NCBI GenBank assembly: GCA_015272325.1
Contig: JACYLU010000011.1
Coordinates: forward strand, 62,001 to 126,000
DNA: 64,000 nucleotides
From: Synechococcales cyanobacterium C42_A2020_086
GTDB lineage: Bacteria > Cyanobacteriota > Cyanobacteriia > Elainellales > Elainellaceae
Direction of reading: 5' to 3'
Both the position numbers and the translations under genes were made by a program. The stretch's first letter is position 1, and every line of letters begins with the position of its first letter. Below are positions 47,749-57,000 of the stretch, piece by piece. Below the pieces are notes generated by a model. The model did not search any database, was not told the DNA's origin, and saw only the letters and a list, made by a program, of their open reading frames with translations.

Positions 47749-48258
47749 CTACGGCTGCTTCTGTCCGGTCATGCGAATCACGTAAGGATGGTAGGCATTC
47801 TCCTCGTAGGAGCCGATCCAAATTTGATAGGTTCCCGATAGCCATTGCCCGGCAATTCCTGGATTTTTCCCAGAGTAGTCATCGTTGCACCAGGTCCCGC
47901 CGGGTCCCCGTACGATCAAGGTTGTATCGTCTGTGCTTTGAATCTGCAAACTCAAGTAATTGAAAAATTGCGTCAGCTCGATTGTATGATCGGGCTGCTC
48001 ATCAACAAAGCCATTACAGGGTCCAGTTATCGTTTCTGCTCGCCCAGCAATATCCGTTGCAGTGAGCGGTCCGCCGCTAATGCCTCTAACCGTAGTGGGA
48101 TCGGGGGCAAAGTTGGGAGCCAACGTCACATTCTCAAAAATGGTCACGGGGGAAGGCTGGATATTCTGTGCCTGTGCAGGAACCGAAGCCCCAATGCTGG
48201 CGGCTAGCAGCAGGGCAATTGATTGTTTAGTGCCTGAATTTAAACCGTGAGTTTGCAT
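47749..48258 (-). CDS. Secreted protein of unknown function
   Basis: With the ATG at 48258 the protein has 169 residues and a clear signal peptide (IALLLAASIGASVPAQAQ). The mature part is beta-rich and contains HTIELTQFFNYLSLQIQS, DTTLIVRGPGGTWCNDDYSG and GTYQIWIGSYEENAYHPYVI. It resembles pre-peptidase-like beta-sandwich domains, with one Cys in GPCNGF and one in TWCND that could pair. I do not recognise a named family. The frame is open to 48312, but the extra residues do not improve the signal. Confidence 0.65.
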   Translation of the reverse strand: MQTHGLNSGTKQSIALLLAASIGASVPAQAQNIQPSPVTIFENVTLAPNFAPDPTTVRGISGGPLTATDIAGRAETITGPCNGFVDEQPDHTIELTQFFNYLSLQIQSTDDTTLIVRGPGGTWCNDDYSGKNPGIAGQWLSGTYQIWIGSYEENAYHPYVIRMTGQKQP

Positions 48259-48340
48259 AGGTTCTAAATAGTGCATGAAGTGGAATTGCAATAACTCGTG
48301 GATTAAGGTCAAGCCACGATGGGTTAGACATATGGGTCAG

Positions 48341-48364
48341 ACATATACCGATACATATACCGAT
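48341..48364. repeat. 12-bp perfect tandem duplication
   Basis: ACATATACCGAT twice without a spacer, upstream of the secreted-protein gene. A related AGACATAT pair precedes it. Confidence 0.95.
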
Positions 48365-48443
48365 ATCAAAGCATCAAACCATGCCCTGAGGAGCACACCC
48401 ATCTAAGCATACTCGCCCAGGTATCAACCTTATTGATTGTCGC

Positions 48444-48581
48444 TCAGCCTCTCCGACTGTCGCAACTCTCAATGGCTTGCTCAATTTGCTTGGCCGATTC
48501 TGACTCAGCGCCAATTGAATGTTCCTCTGGACTCAGCTCGGGTTCCTGATCGCCCTGACTGGGGTTAGTTGGGTTCTGTTC
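48444..48581 (-). other. In-frame open extension after the gltX stop codon
   Basis: Directly after the gltX TAG, the same frame stays open for 45 sense codons and ends at TGA (48446-48444). The encoded peptide is acidic and Gln/Glu/Ser/Pro-rich (EQNPTNPSQGDQEPELSPEE and so on). It contains no ATG, GTG or TTG in frame, so it could be reached only by read-through or as a relic. About one frame in nine would stay open this long by chance. Confidence 0.3.
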
Positions 48582-50027
48582 CTATCTGGCCAAGGATAGT
48601 GCTTGCTGGAGCCGAGGGCGATCGAGCTGATGGTGATGCAGGAGCAGCCAGGATTGCACCAGATCCGGGCCTTGCATGTCGCCAGTCAGAGCGGCCCGCA
48701 GCGACCGCATCACCAGCCCTTTTTTAACATGGGCAGCCTGCGCGCCCTGCTGAATCACCGACTGGACCGTATCAGCGGTCAGGGGAGTCGTCTCCAAAGC
48801 GGTGAGAATACTCTGCAGGGCAGCCGCCGTTCCCTCTTGCTGAAGTTGAGCGATAGCCGCTTCCGTGAATCCGACATCGGCAACGAACAGATAGCGCGTC
48901 ATCTCTACGGCTTCATCGAGACGAGACAAACTGGCAGCAATCAGCGCCGTTACTTGCTCCAGCCACTGCCGGTCGCCCGCTGCATCTAGCTCGTAGCCTG
49001 CCTCCTGCCAGTAAGGAATTAGCAGATCGGTGAGCTGGTCAATGGGCATATGATGCAAATACTGGCTGTTGATCCAGTTCAGCTTGTCCCAGTCGAATTT
49101 GGCTCCGGCTTTATTAACCCGTTCAAAACTGAATTGCTGGGCCGCTTCGCTGAGGCTAAAAATCTCGCTCATGCCTTCCGGCGGCGACCAGCCCAGCAGG
49201 GTCATGTAATTAGCAATGGCCTCAGCGGTGTAGCCCATACGCTGAAAGTCGGAGATCGAAGTGACCCCATCTCGTTTTGAGAGCTTGGCTCCAGCCTGGT
49301 TCAAAATCAGCGGCGTGTGCCCAAACTGCGGTACCGATGCTCCTAATGCCTCGTAGAGCAGAATTTGCTTAGGGGTATTGCCGATGTGATCTTCCCCACG
49401 AATCACGTGTGAGATCTGCATGTCGATGTCATCCACCACCACCACAAAATTGTAGAGGGGCTGCCCAATTTCATCTGCAGTAGCAGCGCGGGCGATCACC
49501 ATATCGCCGCCCAAATCGCGCCCTTTCCAGGTGACTTGCCCCCTTACTAGGTCGGTCCAGCTAATCTCGCGCTCGTCATCGATTTTGAAGCGAATCACAG
49601 GCTGGCGACCCTCAGCTCGAAAGGCAGCTTCCTGCTCAGGGGTGAGGTCGCGATGCCGGTTGTCGTACCGAGGAGCTTGATTGCGCGCCTTTTGCTGATC
49701 GCGCATTGCCTCTAGCTCTTCAGGTGTATCGTAGGCACGGTAGGCCAAACCTTTATCGAGCAGTTCCTGCACTTTCTGGCGGTAGAGGTCCATCCGCTTG
49801 CTTTGGAAGAAAGGACCTTCATCCCACGTTAGGCCTAACCAGGTCAAGCCATCCAGAATGTTCTGCGTATACTCTGGACGCGACCGCTCCACATCTGTGT
49901 CTTCAATTCGCAAAATAAAGCTGCCACCATGATGACGAGCAAACAGCCAGTTAAATACTGCAGTGCGAGCCGTGCCAATGTGCAAATTCCCAGTAGGGCT
50001 AGGGGCAATCCGAACGCGAACAGACAT
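48582..50027 (-). CDS. gltX: Glutamyl-tRNA synthetase
   Basis: A 481-residue class I synthetase. The HIGH motif is in [19 protein letters not shown], the Glu-specific region in [17 protein letters not shown], and the KMSKS equivalent is [10 protein letters not shown]. The length is normal for a discriminating or non-discriminating bacterial GluRS. In cyanobacteria it charges tRNA-Glu both for translation and, via glutamyl-tRNA reductase, for tetrapyrrole synthesis. The debranching enzyme gene lies upstream on the same strand. Confidence 0.97.
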   Translation of the reverse strand: MSVRVRIAPSPTGNLHIGTARTAVFNWLFARHHGGSFILRIEDTDVERSRPEYTQNILDGLTWLGLTWDEGPFFQSKRMDLYRQKVQELLDKGLAYRAYDTPEELEAMRDQQKARNQAPRYDNRHRDLTPEQEAAFRAEGRQPVIRFKIDDEREISWTDLVRGQVTWKGRDLGGDMVIARAATADEIGQPLYNFVVVVDDIDMQISHVIRGEDHIGNTPKQILLYEALGASVPQFGHTPLILNQAGAKLSKRDGVTSISDFQRMGYTAEAIANYMTLLGWSPPEGMSEIFSLSEAAQQFSFERVNKAGAKFDWDKLNWINSQYLHHMPIDQLTDLLIPYWQEAGYELDAAGDRQWLEQVTALIAASLSRLDEAVEMTRYLFVADVGFTEAAIAQLQQEGTAAALQSILTALETTPLTADTVQSVIQQGAQAAHVKKGLVMRSLRAALTGDMQGPDLVQSWLLLHHHQLDRPRLQQALSLAR

Positions 50028-50114
50028 AGAGGATCAAAATTTCAGGTAAAGTGATTGAGCGTCTAGAGCGGGGAGAGACAACTGCCTCAGCCCATCCTTA
50101 CCGATTCTAGCGAT

Positions 50115-50138
50115 TGATGGTTCATGTGATGGTTCATG
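50115..50138. repeat. 12-bp perfect tandem duplication
   Basis: TGATGGTTCATG twice without a spacer, four bases from the stop codon of the debranching enzyme gene and between it and gltX. Confidence 0.95.
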
Positions 50139-50142
50139 AAGC

Positions 50143-52299
50143 CTAGTCTAAGGACCACTGGCGAATCACTTCAGCAACAGACCAGGCTTGAGCAATAGCG
50201 CCTTTGGGGGCGTGGGGAGGATCTCCATCAAACATTTCGGAAATAGAGCCTAAACAGGCCTGATGCTGAACATGCTCGAGCAGGGGCTGCCAGTCAAACG
50301 GTATGGGTTCAGTCGGATAGAATCGCTGCCAGGCTCGCATAAACGGTCCGAGCAGCCACGGCCAGACTGTGCCCTGATGGTAGGAGCGATCGCGCTGCCA
50401 GATACCGCCCCGGTATTGTCCAACATATTGCCGATCGGCGGGATCAAGCGATCGCAAGCCATAGGGCGTCAGCAGTCGTTCGCGGGCAACCTGCACAACC
50501 TGCTGCCCAATCGCTTCCGGGAAACCACAGTGCTGTAAAGACAAGGCAATTACGGCATTCGGGCGGATGCTGCGGTCGGGATAGTCATCGGGTTTGATTG
50601 TGTCGTAAAGATAGCCCTGAGCAGGGTTCCAGAATTTTTGCAGTGATGCCTTAACCTGTTCAGCCTGCTCGGCATAGCGTCGCGCCTGATTGGCTAAAGC
50701 AACGGCATCCATATCGGGATGATGCTGCAACCGCTCTGCCCACTGCGCTGCCCAACCTAGGGCTGAATACCAGAGGGCATTGATCTCGATGGGCTTACCG
50801 CGTCGCGGCGTCACAGGTTCCTCAGCAACCACAGCATCCATCCAGGTCAGCGCTACATTGGGCGCATCCCAGGTCACTAGACCATCGACGGCATCGACCC
50901 GAATGCTGTAGAGCGTACCTGCCATTAGCCCCTTGTAGATTCGCCCCACAACTGGATACTGTTCACTTAGGAATTCCCAGTCCTGACTGGCTTCCAGATA
51001 CAATCCCAGGGTTTCGATCCACCACAGCGCCGCGTCAATACTGTTATAGAACGGTCGTGTGCCAGCATCGGGGAAGGCATTGGGGATCAGTCCTTGCTGG
51101 CAGTATTGCCCAAAGGTGTTCAGCAGTCCCTTCGCCACATCAAACCGTTTTGTGGCTAGGGCTAACCCCGGCAGAGCAATCAGCGTATCTCGCCCCCAAT
51201 CATTGAACCAGGGATAGCCCGCAATCACCGTAGGACCAGAGGTTGAGGCGCGATAAACGACAAACTGATCGCCCGCCCGTAAAAGTTGCGACCGCAGCAC
51301 TGCCCAGTGCGACCTAGACATTTCCGCCGGGTGGCTGGCAGCACTTACAGCATAAGTCTGATCCGCTGCAAAGGACTGCTGCAGGCGTTGTTGCTCTGCT
51401 GTCAGAGCTAGATCAAAACTGTGGGTGTCCAGCCGAGAGTGCTGGTAATGGCCGTCTGGGCAGCGCACCCGAGCTTCTAGCGTCACGCTTTCTCCAGGAG
51501 CGAGGAGCACCGTTAGGCAGCCTGGGCTGTAGAGATCTTCGGTATCGGCTAAGCCTCGCTGGGTTTCCTCGGGATAGCGATAGCCCCAATACCACAGGCC
51601 ATCGCTCTCATATTCGCCCTGGGTCCAGAAAAGCTGCCAGGAAGTGCCGACCCAATGCGGGCGCTTGGCTTGCAGCAGAATGCCTGATGACTCTATGAGC
51701 TGCACAAATTCCAGTTCGGGATCGGCTTGCTGCTGGTAGTGAAAGATGCGATCAGCAATCAAGGGGCGCAACCGGAGCACTGTTGGTCCCTGCCCCTGAT
51801 AGTGATACTGCACCAACAGCCGATGGCACCACTCAGCCGGCTGTGATGCCGTTAAGCCGTAAGGCAGGATCAGGCGGCGGGTGAGCTGCCAATCTTCTGT
51901 GCCCCAAACCCAAGTTGGCACTGGCTCAACAGCAAACGACTGCAGCAGCCGATAGCCCTGGGGGGAAATCGTACCGCTTTTCCAAAAATTGGCCCCCAGC
52001 TCAACACTCTGCCCAGCGATCTCCAGCACCGCGTCAATGTGCGAGAGCAGCAACGTCCGTTGCCCCGGCGGTTCCAGAGCCGCAATCAACCAACCGTGGT
52101 AGGTGCGGGTGTGGGCATCGCTAACGGTGCCGCTGGCAAAACTACCCAACCCATTCGTTAACAGCCATTCTCGTGTATCAATTTGCTCCATGGTCCTCCA
52201 AGGGAATGGCTGCGTACAGCTCAGAGCGGACACAGCAGGGCGGCACCGTAACTGCTCCAGTTCGGGATTTTCCATAGAACTGGAACTATTATTTTGCAA
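50143..52299 (-). CDS. Amylo-alpha-1,6-glucosidase (glycogen debranching enzyme, GH133)
   Basis: A 718-residue protein. The N-terminal domain has the family hallmark REWLLTNGLGSFASGTVSDA, then RTYHGWLIAALEPP. The C-terminal (alpha/alpha)6 catalytic domain has VIAGYPWFNDWGRDTLIALPG, EINALWYSALGWAAQW and YHQGTVWPWLLGPFMRAW. It removes alpha-1,6 branch residues during glycogen breakdown. The TTG at 52299 has AAGG 5 bases upstream; an ATG at 52275 is the alternative. The upstream region is shared with the divergent peroxiredoxin gene. Confidence 0.9.
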   Translation of the reverse strand: MQNNSSSSMENPELEQLRCRPAVSALSCTQPFPWRTMEQIDTREWLLTNGLGSFASGTVSDAHTRTYHGWLIAALEPPGQRTLLLSHIDAVLEIAGQSVELGANFWKSGTISPQGYRLLQSFAVEPVPTWVWGTEDWQLTRRLILPYGLTASQPAEWCHRLLVQYHYQGQGPTVLRLRPLIADRIFHYQQQADPELEFVQLIESSGILLQAKRPHWVGTSWQLFWTQGEYESDGLWYWGYRYPEETQRGLADTEDLYSPGCLTVLLAPGESVTLEARVRCPDGHYQHSRLDTHSFDLALTAEQQRLQQSFAADQTYAVSAASHPAEMSRSHWAVLRSQLLRAGDQFVVYRASTSGPTVIAGYPWFNDWGRDTLIALPGLALATKRFDVAKGLLNTFGQYCQQGLIPNAFPDAGTRPFYNSIDAALWWIETLGLYLEASQDWEFLSEQYPVVGRIYKGLMAGTLYSIRVDAVDGLVTWDAPNVALTWMDAVVAEEPVTPRRGKPIEINALWYSALGWAAQWAERLQHHPDMDAVALANQARRYAEQAEQVKASLQKFWNPAQGYLYDTIKPDDYPDRSIRPNAVIALSLQHCGFPEAIGQQVVQVARERLLTPYGLRSLDPADRQYVGQYRGGIWQRDRSYHQGTVWPWLLGPFMRAWQRFYPTEPIPFDWQPLLEHVQHQACLGSISEMFDGDPPHAPKGAIAQAWSVAEVIRQWSLD

Positions 52300-52382
52300 G
52301 CTGCCTTTAGGATCAGCAAGGGGGGAGCGAGCAACTATCTTGAATCCACTATCCTTAATCTTCTAAATGCCTACTCAAAATC

Positions 52383-52407
52383 GTTATGACTATGATATAG
52401 TCGTAAC
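52383..52407. promoter_or_regulatory. 25-bp dyad upstream of prxA
   Basis: GTTATGACTAT (52383-52393) and ATAGTCGTAAC (52397-52407) are inverted copies with one mismatch around GAT. The right arm overlaps TATAGT (52396-52401), a plausible -10. The site sits between the divergent debranching enzyme and peroxiredoxin genes, about 130 bases from the latter. It looks like a repressor operator; PerR- or Fur-type control would make sense for a peroxiredoxin but is not shown. Confidence 0.55.
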
Positions 52408-52536
52408 AGTTCGTAAATTAATCAGCGTTACGCCTTTGAGCAACAGCTCAAGGACGGTTAAACCCCGACGTAACGCCTGATACAACGGATACAACAATCG
52501 AAACATGTAGACGCATTCAGTTAAGGAGAGTCATTC

Positions 52537-53148
52537 ATGAGCTTGACCTACGATTCCCAGGGATGTCTTCGGGTTGGTCAACCTGCACCTGACTTCACAG
52601 CCACTGCTGTGTACGATCAGGAATTCAAAACCATTAAGCTGTCCGACTATCGCGGAAAGTATGTGGTGCTGTTCTTCTATCCGTTGGACTTCACTTTTGT
52701 TTGCCCCACGGAGATTACAGCATTTAGCGACCGCTACGATGAATTCAAGTCGGTCAACACGGAGATCCTGGGCGTTTCGGTAGATAGCGAATTCTCTCAC
52801 CTAGCCTGGACTCAGACTGACCGTAAATCCGGCGGTGTGGGCGACCTGAACTATCCCCTTGTAGCGGACATTAAGAAAGAAATTAGCGCTGCCTACAACG
52901 TACTCGATCCGGAAGCCGGTATTGCTCTGCGTGGTCTGTTCATCATCGACAAAGACGGCATCATCCAGCATGCCACGATCAACAACCTAGCCTTTGGCCG
53001 CAGCGTAGATGAAACCCTGCGCACCCTGCAAGCGATTCAGTACGTGCAGTCTCACCCCGATGAAGTCTGCCCTGCCAACTGGAAGCCGGGCGATGCTACG
53101 ATGAACCCCGACCCAGTGAAGTCGAAGGAATTCTTCGCGGCAGTGTAA
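52537..53148 (+). CDS. 2-Cys peroxiredoxin
   Basis: A 203-residue typical 2-Cys peroxiredoxin that reduces H2O2 and alkyl hydroperoxides using thioredoxin. The peroxidatic Cys56 is in [13 protein letters not shown] and the resolving Cys178 in [11 protein letters not shown]. The GGVG motif of oxidation-sensitive enzymes is present at 99-102, while the C-terminal YF motif is replaced by EFFAAV. AAGGAGA lies 10 bases before the ATG. A dyad is found upstream and an intrinsic terminator downstream. Confidence 0.97.
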   Translation: MSLTYDSQGCLRVGQPAPDFTATAVYDQEFKTIKLSDYRGKYVVLFFYPLDFTFVCPTEITAFSDRYDEFKSVNTEILGVSVDSEFSHLAWTQTDRKSGGVGDLNYPLVADIKKEISAAYNVLDPEAGIALRGLFIIDKDGIIQHATINNLAFGRSVDETLRTLQAIQYVQSHPDEVCPANWKPGDATMNPDPVKSKEFFAAV

Positions 53149-53274
53149 GGATCTGCGAGTTGCCTGATTCGGCGTAAGCTGCTCCAGTTGGGTTAGGTCG
53201 CTTTGGAGGGGTCAGGATGGATTGTGCTTTGCGCGATGCCTCCTGGCACTATCCAAGTGATTGCAATAAATTGA

Positions 53275-53294
53275 AACGAATAGCAACGAATAGC
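53275..53294. repeat. 10-bp perfect tandem duplication
   Basis: AACGAATAGC twice without a spacer, upstream of the prxA terminator. Confidence 0.9.
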
Positions 53295-53326
53295 AGCTAT
53301 AGCCATAGATAGAACTGACATGACTT

Positions 53327-53350
53327 AGGTGGGCATTGGTCCACCTTTTT
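53327..53350 (+). terminator. Intrinsic terminator after the 2-Cys peroxiredoxin gene
   Basis: AGGTGG (53327-53332) pairs with CCACCT (53341-53346) around an 8-base loop, followed by TTTT. It lies about 180 bases after the stop codon, so the transcript would have a long 3' end. Confidence 0.7.
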
Positions 53351-53479
53351 AGTGCCAATTTAATGCCGATTTAATTTTGGAGCCAACACTATACTGAGAT
53401 TGTGAAGGCAAGCTGAACCTATTGCCTCCCATTTAAGCAGTTCTGGCGCTGCCTTCTTGCTGCTTTCTTTGCGCAACCT

Positions 53480-54046
53480 ATGCTTAGTCCCTTTGACCTC
53501 GACGGTTTGCTCACCGAGCGCTTTCTGAGAAACTTCCTGCCGATTCCGGCCACCCATCAATCGCCGTTGGGAGTGTTAGCTCCCCCTTTCGAACTGCTAA
53601 ACGTTGCCAGTGGTGAGAAGGTACGCTTGGCAGACTTCACCCGTACCTCCTGGGTCATCCTGGCTTTAACGCGCATTTTTACCGAAAAGCACTATTGCCC
53701 GCTGTGCTATCCCCACATCATGGAGATGAACGCCGCCTACAAGCAGTTTCGCGAGTATGGAGCAGAAGTGGTGATGATTACCAGCACGGACGCTCACCAG
53801 AGTCAGATTGTTCGGCAAGACCTAGAGCTGAAGATGCCGCTGCTCAGCGATCCGAGCTGTCGTGTTTTTCGGCAGTATCGAGTGGGGCAGGCGTTGGGCG
53901 CTCCGCTACCGGCTCAATTTGTGATTGATCCCCAAGGGCGGATTCGGTTTCGCCATTTATTTTCTTTTTTGGAACCGAATGCCAGCGTCGAACGACTCCT
54001 TGCCGTGCTCAAGGCTCAACGTATTCCCCCGATTGAGGCGGCTTAG
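53480..54046 (+). CDS. Peroxiredoxin-like AhpC/TSA family protein
   Basis: A 188-residue thioredoxin-fold protein. It has LGVLAPPFELLNVASGEKVRL as the usual AhpC/TSA entry strand, then KHYCPLCYPHIMEMNAAY with Cys73-x2-Cys76, and ends QFVIDPQGRIRFRH. The first Cys takes the peroxidatic place, but the CPLC pair is unlike standard peroxiredoxins and could make a thioredoxin-like disulfide. It follows the 2-Cys peroxiredoxin after 331 bases and a terminator. Its stop region overlaps that of pyk by four bases. Confidence 0.8.
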   Translation: MLSPFDLDGLLTERFLRNFLPIPATHQSPLGVLAPPFELLNVASGEKVRLADFTRTSWVILALTRIFTEKHYCPLCYPHIMEMNAAYKQFREYGAEVVMITSTDAHQSQIVRQDLELKMPLLSDPSCRVFRQYRVGQALGAPLPAQFVIDPQGRIRFRHLFSFLEPNASVERLLAVLKAQRIPPIEAA

Positions 54047-55827
54047 GTTGCCAGGACGGCATCGGTTTGAGTCGAGTTCACGCCTGAGTAAACCAAACCT
54101 CGCTGCATATCTAACGTCAAAATTGTACCGTCACGGATAATTTCAGTGGCATTTTGCACGCCAACAATCACCGGCACGCCCAACCGCAGCCCAATGACAA
54201 CTGCATGGCTGGTCAGGCTGTCTTCTTCTGTGACAATTCCCGCCGCTTTGCGAATGACATCCACATAGTCGGCATTTGTTTTGGGGACCACGAGAATTTC
54301 GCCTGGGTTGAAACTTCCTAGCTCTAAACTGCTATGGGCAACCCGCGCCCGACCGCTCACTGACCCCTGACCGATGCCCGTGCCTTTGCCGAGTACCGCC
54401 GTGACCAGTTCAACTTTGATCAGGTCGGTGGAACCAGCAACACCTTGCAAGGTGCCTGCCGTCATCACCACTAGGTCACCTTGCCGCAGTAGCCCTTTTT
54501 CCTGCGCTACATTCAGCGCTGCATGGAAGGTTTGCCCGGTCGAGGACAAATCCAGCACTAGCAGCGACCGCACCCCCCAGACGAGCTGAAGTTGCCGCGC
54601 CACGTCTACATGGGGAGTCACGGCTAGAATTGGTTTATTAGGACGAAACTTTGAGACATTGCGAGCGGTAGCGCCCGTTTTGGTGAGCGGCATAATTGCG
54701 GCAGCTTGCAACTGCTCAGCAATTCGCCCAACGGCTTGGCTGATAGCATTGGGAATCGAGCGCCCCGGTACTTCATCAAAAGCGCGGTGGGCAGGTTGCT
54801 CCCGCTCGATGCGTTCAGCAATGCGCGCCATGGTCTCTACGGCCTGCACCGGATATTTACCCACGGCCGTCTCATTCGAGAGCATCACGGCATCGGTACC
54901 ATCCAAAATAGCGTTAGCGACGTCAGAAATCTCGGCTCGGGTCGGGCGAGGGTTGCTGACCATGCTGTCTAGCATCTGAGTTGCAGTGATCACTGGGATA
55001 CCAAGTCGATTTGCCGTAGCAATGAGTCGCTTTTGCAGAATGGGCACATCTTCAGCAGGCAATTCCACACCCAAATCTCCTCGGGCCACCATCACCCCGT
55101 CGCACAGCGTCAGGATTGCCTCCATTTGCTCAATGGCCTCGTGCTTCTCGATCTTGGCGATGACCGGCACATTTTTGCCAGCGCTGGAGATCAGCTCTTT
55201 AATTTCCAGGACATCTTGGGGATTACGCACAAAACTAAGCGCCACCCAATCAACACCCTGATCCAACCCAAACATCAAATCTTCCTTGTCTTTGTCGGTC
55301 AATGCCCGAATCGACAGGTAGACCCCTGGAAAGTTGACCCCCTTATTGTTGGATAACACACCGCCTACCACGACTCGGCAGTGCAAATCGCGCTTCACCG
55401 GATCAACCTGCTCAACGCGCATCTCAACCCGTCCATCATCCAGCAGAATCGTTGCTCCCTCAGGCACTTCATCGGCAAGCGGTTCATAGGTCACGCAGCT
55501 GATCTCCTGGGTGCCGACCACAGGCCGGCTAGTGAGCGTGAAGGCATCGCCTTTCTGTAGGGTAATAGCTCCCTGCTCGAATTTACCGAGACGAATTTTG
55601 GGTCCCTGCAGATCTTGCAAAATTCCCACTGGCTGGTTCAGCTCAAATGAGACTTGTCGAATTAAGCGAATGTTGCGCTGATGATCGTCGTGGGTGCCGT
55701 GGGAAAAATTCAGGCGCAGCGTTGTGGCTCCCGCTTCAATCAGCTCACGCAACACTTCTGGGCTACTGGTAGCAGGACCAATCGTAGCTACAATTTTCGT
55801 CCGACGTAGGATGGGTTGAGATTGCAT
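54043..55827 (-). CDS. pyk: Pyruvate kinase with C-terminal PEP-utilizer domain
   Basis: A 594-residue pyruvate kinase. The barrel begins RRTKIVATIGPATSSPEVL; the K/Mg region includes LRLNFSHG and IAKIEKHEAIEQME, and MVARGDLGVELP is the family signature. The C-terminal about 100 residues add a PEP-utilizer mobile domain (EDSLTSHAVVIGLRLGVPVI), as in many Gram-positive and cyanobacterial enzymes. It converts PEP and ADP to pyruvate and ATP. The ATG at 55827 (MQSQPILRR) is preferred to an upstream GTG at 55866. Confidence 0.96.
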   Translation of the reverse strand: MQSQPILRRTKIVATIGPATSSPEVLRELIEAGATTLRLNFSHGTHDDHQRNIRLIRQVSFELNQPVGILQDLQGPKIRLGKFEQGAITLQKGDAFTLTSRPVVGTQEISCVTYEPLADEVPEGATILLDDGRVEMRVEQVDPVKRDLHCRVVVGGVLSNNKGVNFPGVYLSIRALTDKDKEDLMFGLDQGVDWVALSFVRNPQDVLEIKELISSAGKNVPVIAKIEKHEAIEQMEAILTLCDGVMVARGDLGVELPAEDVPILQKRLIATANRLGIPVITATQMLDSMVSNPRPTRAEISDVANAILDGTDAVMLSNETAVGKYPVQAVETMARIAERIEREQPAHRAFDEVPGRSIPNAISQAVGRIAEQLQAAAIMPLTKTGATARNVSKFRPNKPILAVTPHVDVARQLQLVWGVRSLLVLDLSSTGQTFHAALNVAQEKGLLRQGDLVVMTAGTLQGVAGSTDLIKVELVTAVLGKGTGIGQGSVSGRARVAHSSLELGSFNPGEILVVPKTNADYVDVIRKAAGIVTEEDSLTSHAVVIGLRLGVPVIVGVQNATEIIRDGTILTLDMQRGLVYSGVNSTQTDAVLAT

Positions 55828-56327
55828 GATAATTCCAGCAGTAAAACGGAAACCCGGATCGACCACCCTCTTATTGTGTGTGAAGCGGCAACAGGGATAC
55901 TACCATGTTTAGTGACTCCTGCATGCAATGCGGTTAGCCCCTAGTCCACCACTAATAAAAGTAACCGCGGGGCAACTCAAAAGATCCCTGCAAAGCCGCT
56001 CCGGATCCAACCAAGCAACTAGCCATGACAACGGTTGATCCAAACAGACTGCACCCGTTAGCCTAGAGGGAAGCAATTGTCGGCCAGCCAGCTAATTCTG
56101 GTTGTAGTCTACAGCGGCTCTAGACAACAACATGACGAGCAGAAAATCAAGCCGTTATCCGTCGAAGCAACCGAATCTAGGTTGGCTAGATGAGTCATGG
56201 TCCAGTTCATAGGCTCTACGGATACATGGGATATACGGTTCTAGGCTGATGGTACTTCAGGCTAATGGTATGGGCTGATGGACATTGACACATGTTGGAT
56301 CTCGGTGTGACAGGAGAACGTAAATTT
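55828..56327. other. Divergent spacer pyk / fatty acid hydroxylase-like
   Basis: 500 bases without a gene. An imperfect 16-bp duplication, AGGCTGATGGTACTTC/AGGCTAATGGTATGGG, lies at 56243-56274. AGGAG at 56312-56316 serves the downstream gene. Confidence 0.5.
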
Positions 56328-56819
56328 ATGATGTGGATGATTGCGATCGCATGTTTTGTAGCAGCGTTTGTGCTGGCTAGCCTGGTGGAATATTGGATGC
56401 ACCGGTTGATGCACGCCTCCCCCAAAATAGGAGAACGCCATCGAGATCACCATCGCCGTAATGAAGGACAGGGGGTACTCTGGGAGTTTTTAGATTACAT
56501 CAAAGGTAGTCTTATCGCGATGTGCCTGATGTTTTTTGTCTCCCTCTCTGCTGGAGTGGCATGGTTCCTGGGCGCTTTAGTGTACGCTGCTTTTTCTGCC
56601 TATGCCCATCAGTTGCAGCATGAAAACCCAACCAAGTGCTTCTGGATGAAAATGCCGGTTCATTATGTGCATCACAAATATGGCATGTGGCATCACAACT
56701 TCGGCTTAGCTGTAGATTGGTGGGATCATGTTTTTGGAACGTATAAGCCAGTAGACTGGCTCACCGAAGAAGAGTTGAGTCAACCCGAGCGAGGCTATCT
56801 CGAACTGCGCTGGTGGTAG
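56328..56819 (+). CDS. Fatty acid hydroxylase / sterol desaturase superfamily protein
   Basis: With the ATG at 56328 (AGGAG 11 bases upstream) the protein has 163 residues. Histidine boxes that bind a di-iron centre are visible: EYWMHRLMH (His25-x3-His29), ERHRDHHRRN (His38-x2-His-His), AHQLQH and PVHYVHHKYGMWHHNFG. Two hydrophobic spans (MIAIACFVAAFVLASLVEYW, and GSLIAMCLMFFVSLSAGVAW) anchor it in the membrane. Carotenoid hydroxylase CrtR or a fatty acid hydroxylase are possible roles; the substrate is not evident. An upstream in-frame ATG at 56292 lacks a ribosome site. Confidence 0.82.
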   Translation: MMWMIAIACFVAAFVLASLVEYWMHRLMHASPKIGERHRDHHRRNEGQGVLWEFLDYIKGSLIAMCLMFFVSLSAGVAWFLGALVYAAFSAYAHQLQHENPTKCFWMKMPVHYVHHKYGMWHHNFGLAVDWWDHVFGTYKPVDWLTEEELSQPERGYLELRWW

Positions 56820-56907
56820 TTCATTTATAGTGAGCTGTAGTGAGCCTGCTTTTACACACTGCAGCACACTAAACATCCGTATAAATCTGTATGAAACGAT
56901 AGAACCT

Positions 56908-56951
56908 GTAAAAAAGGTCCCCCTGACGCGCTAATCAAGGGGACTTTTTAC
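56908..56951. terminator. Bidirectional intrinsic terminator
   Basis: GTAAAAAAGGTCCCC and GGGGACTTTTTAC pair with one small bulge around a 16-base loop, giving A- and T-runs on both sides. It lies between the convergent hydroxylase-like and sugar transferase genes and can end both. Confidence 0.85.
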
Positions 56952-57000
56952 AAGGGAACTCAAGCGACTGATACAACCATCTATGCACATCTCATAGAGC

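Larger units (their letters stand above)
53149..53479. other. Spacer between the two peroxiredoxin genes
   Basis: 331 bases holding the prxA terminator, a perfect 10-bp duplication and an 11-bp pair with one mismatch (TGCCAATTTAA/TGCCGATTTAA at 53353-53374). No gene is seen. Confidence 0.6.
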
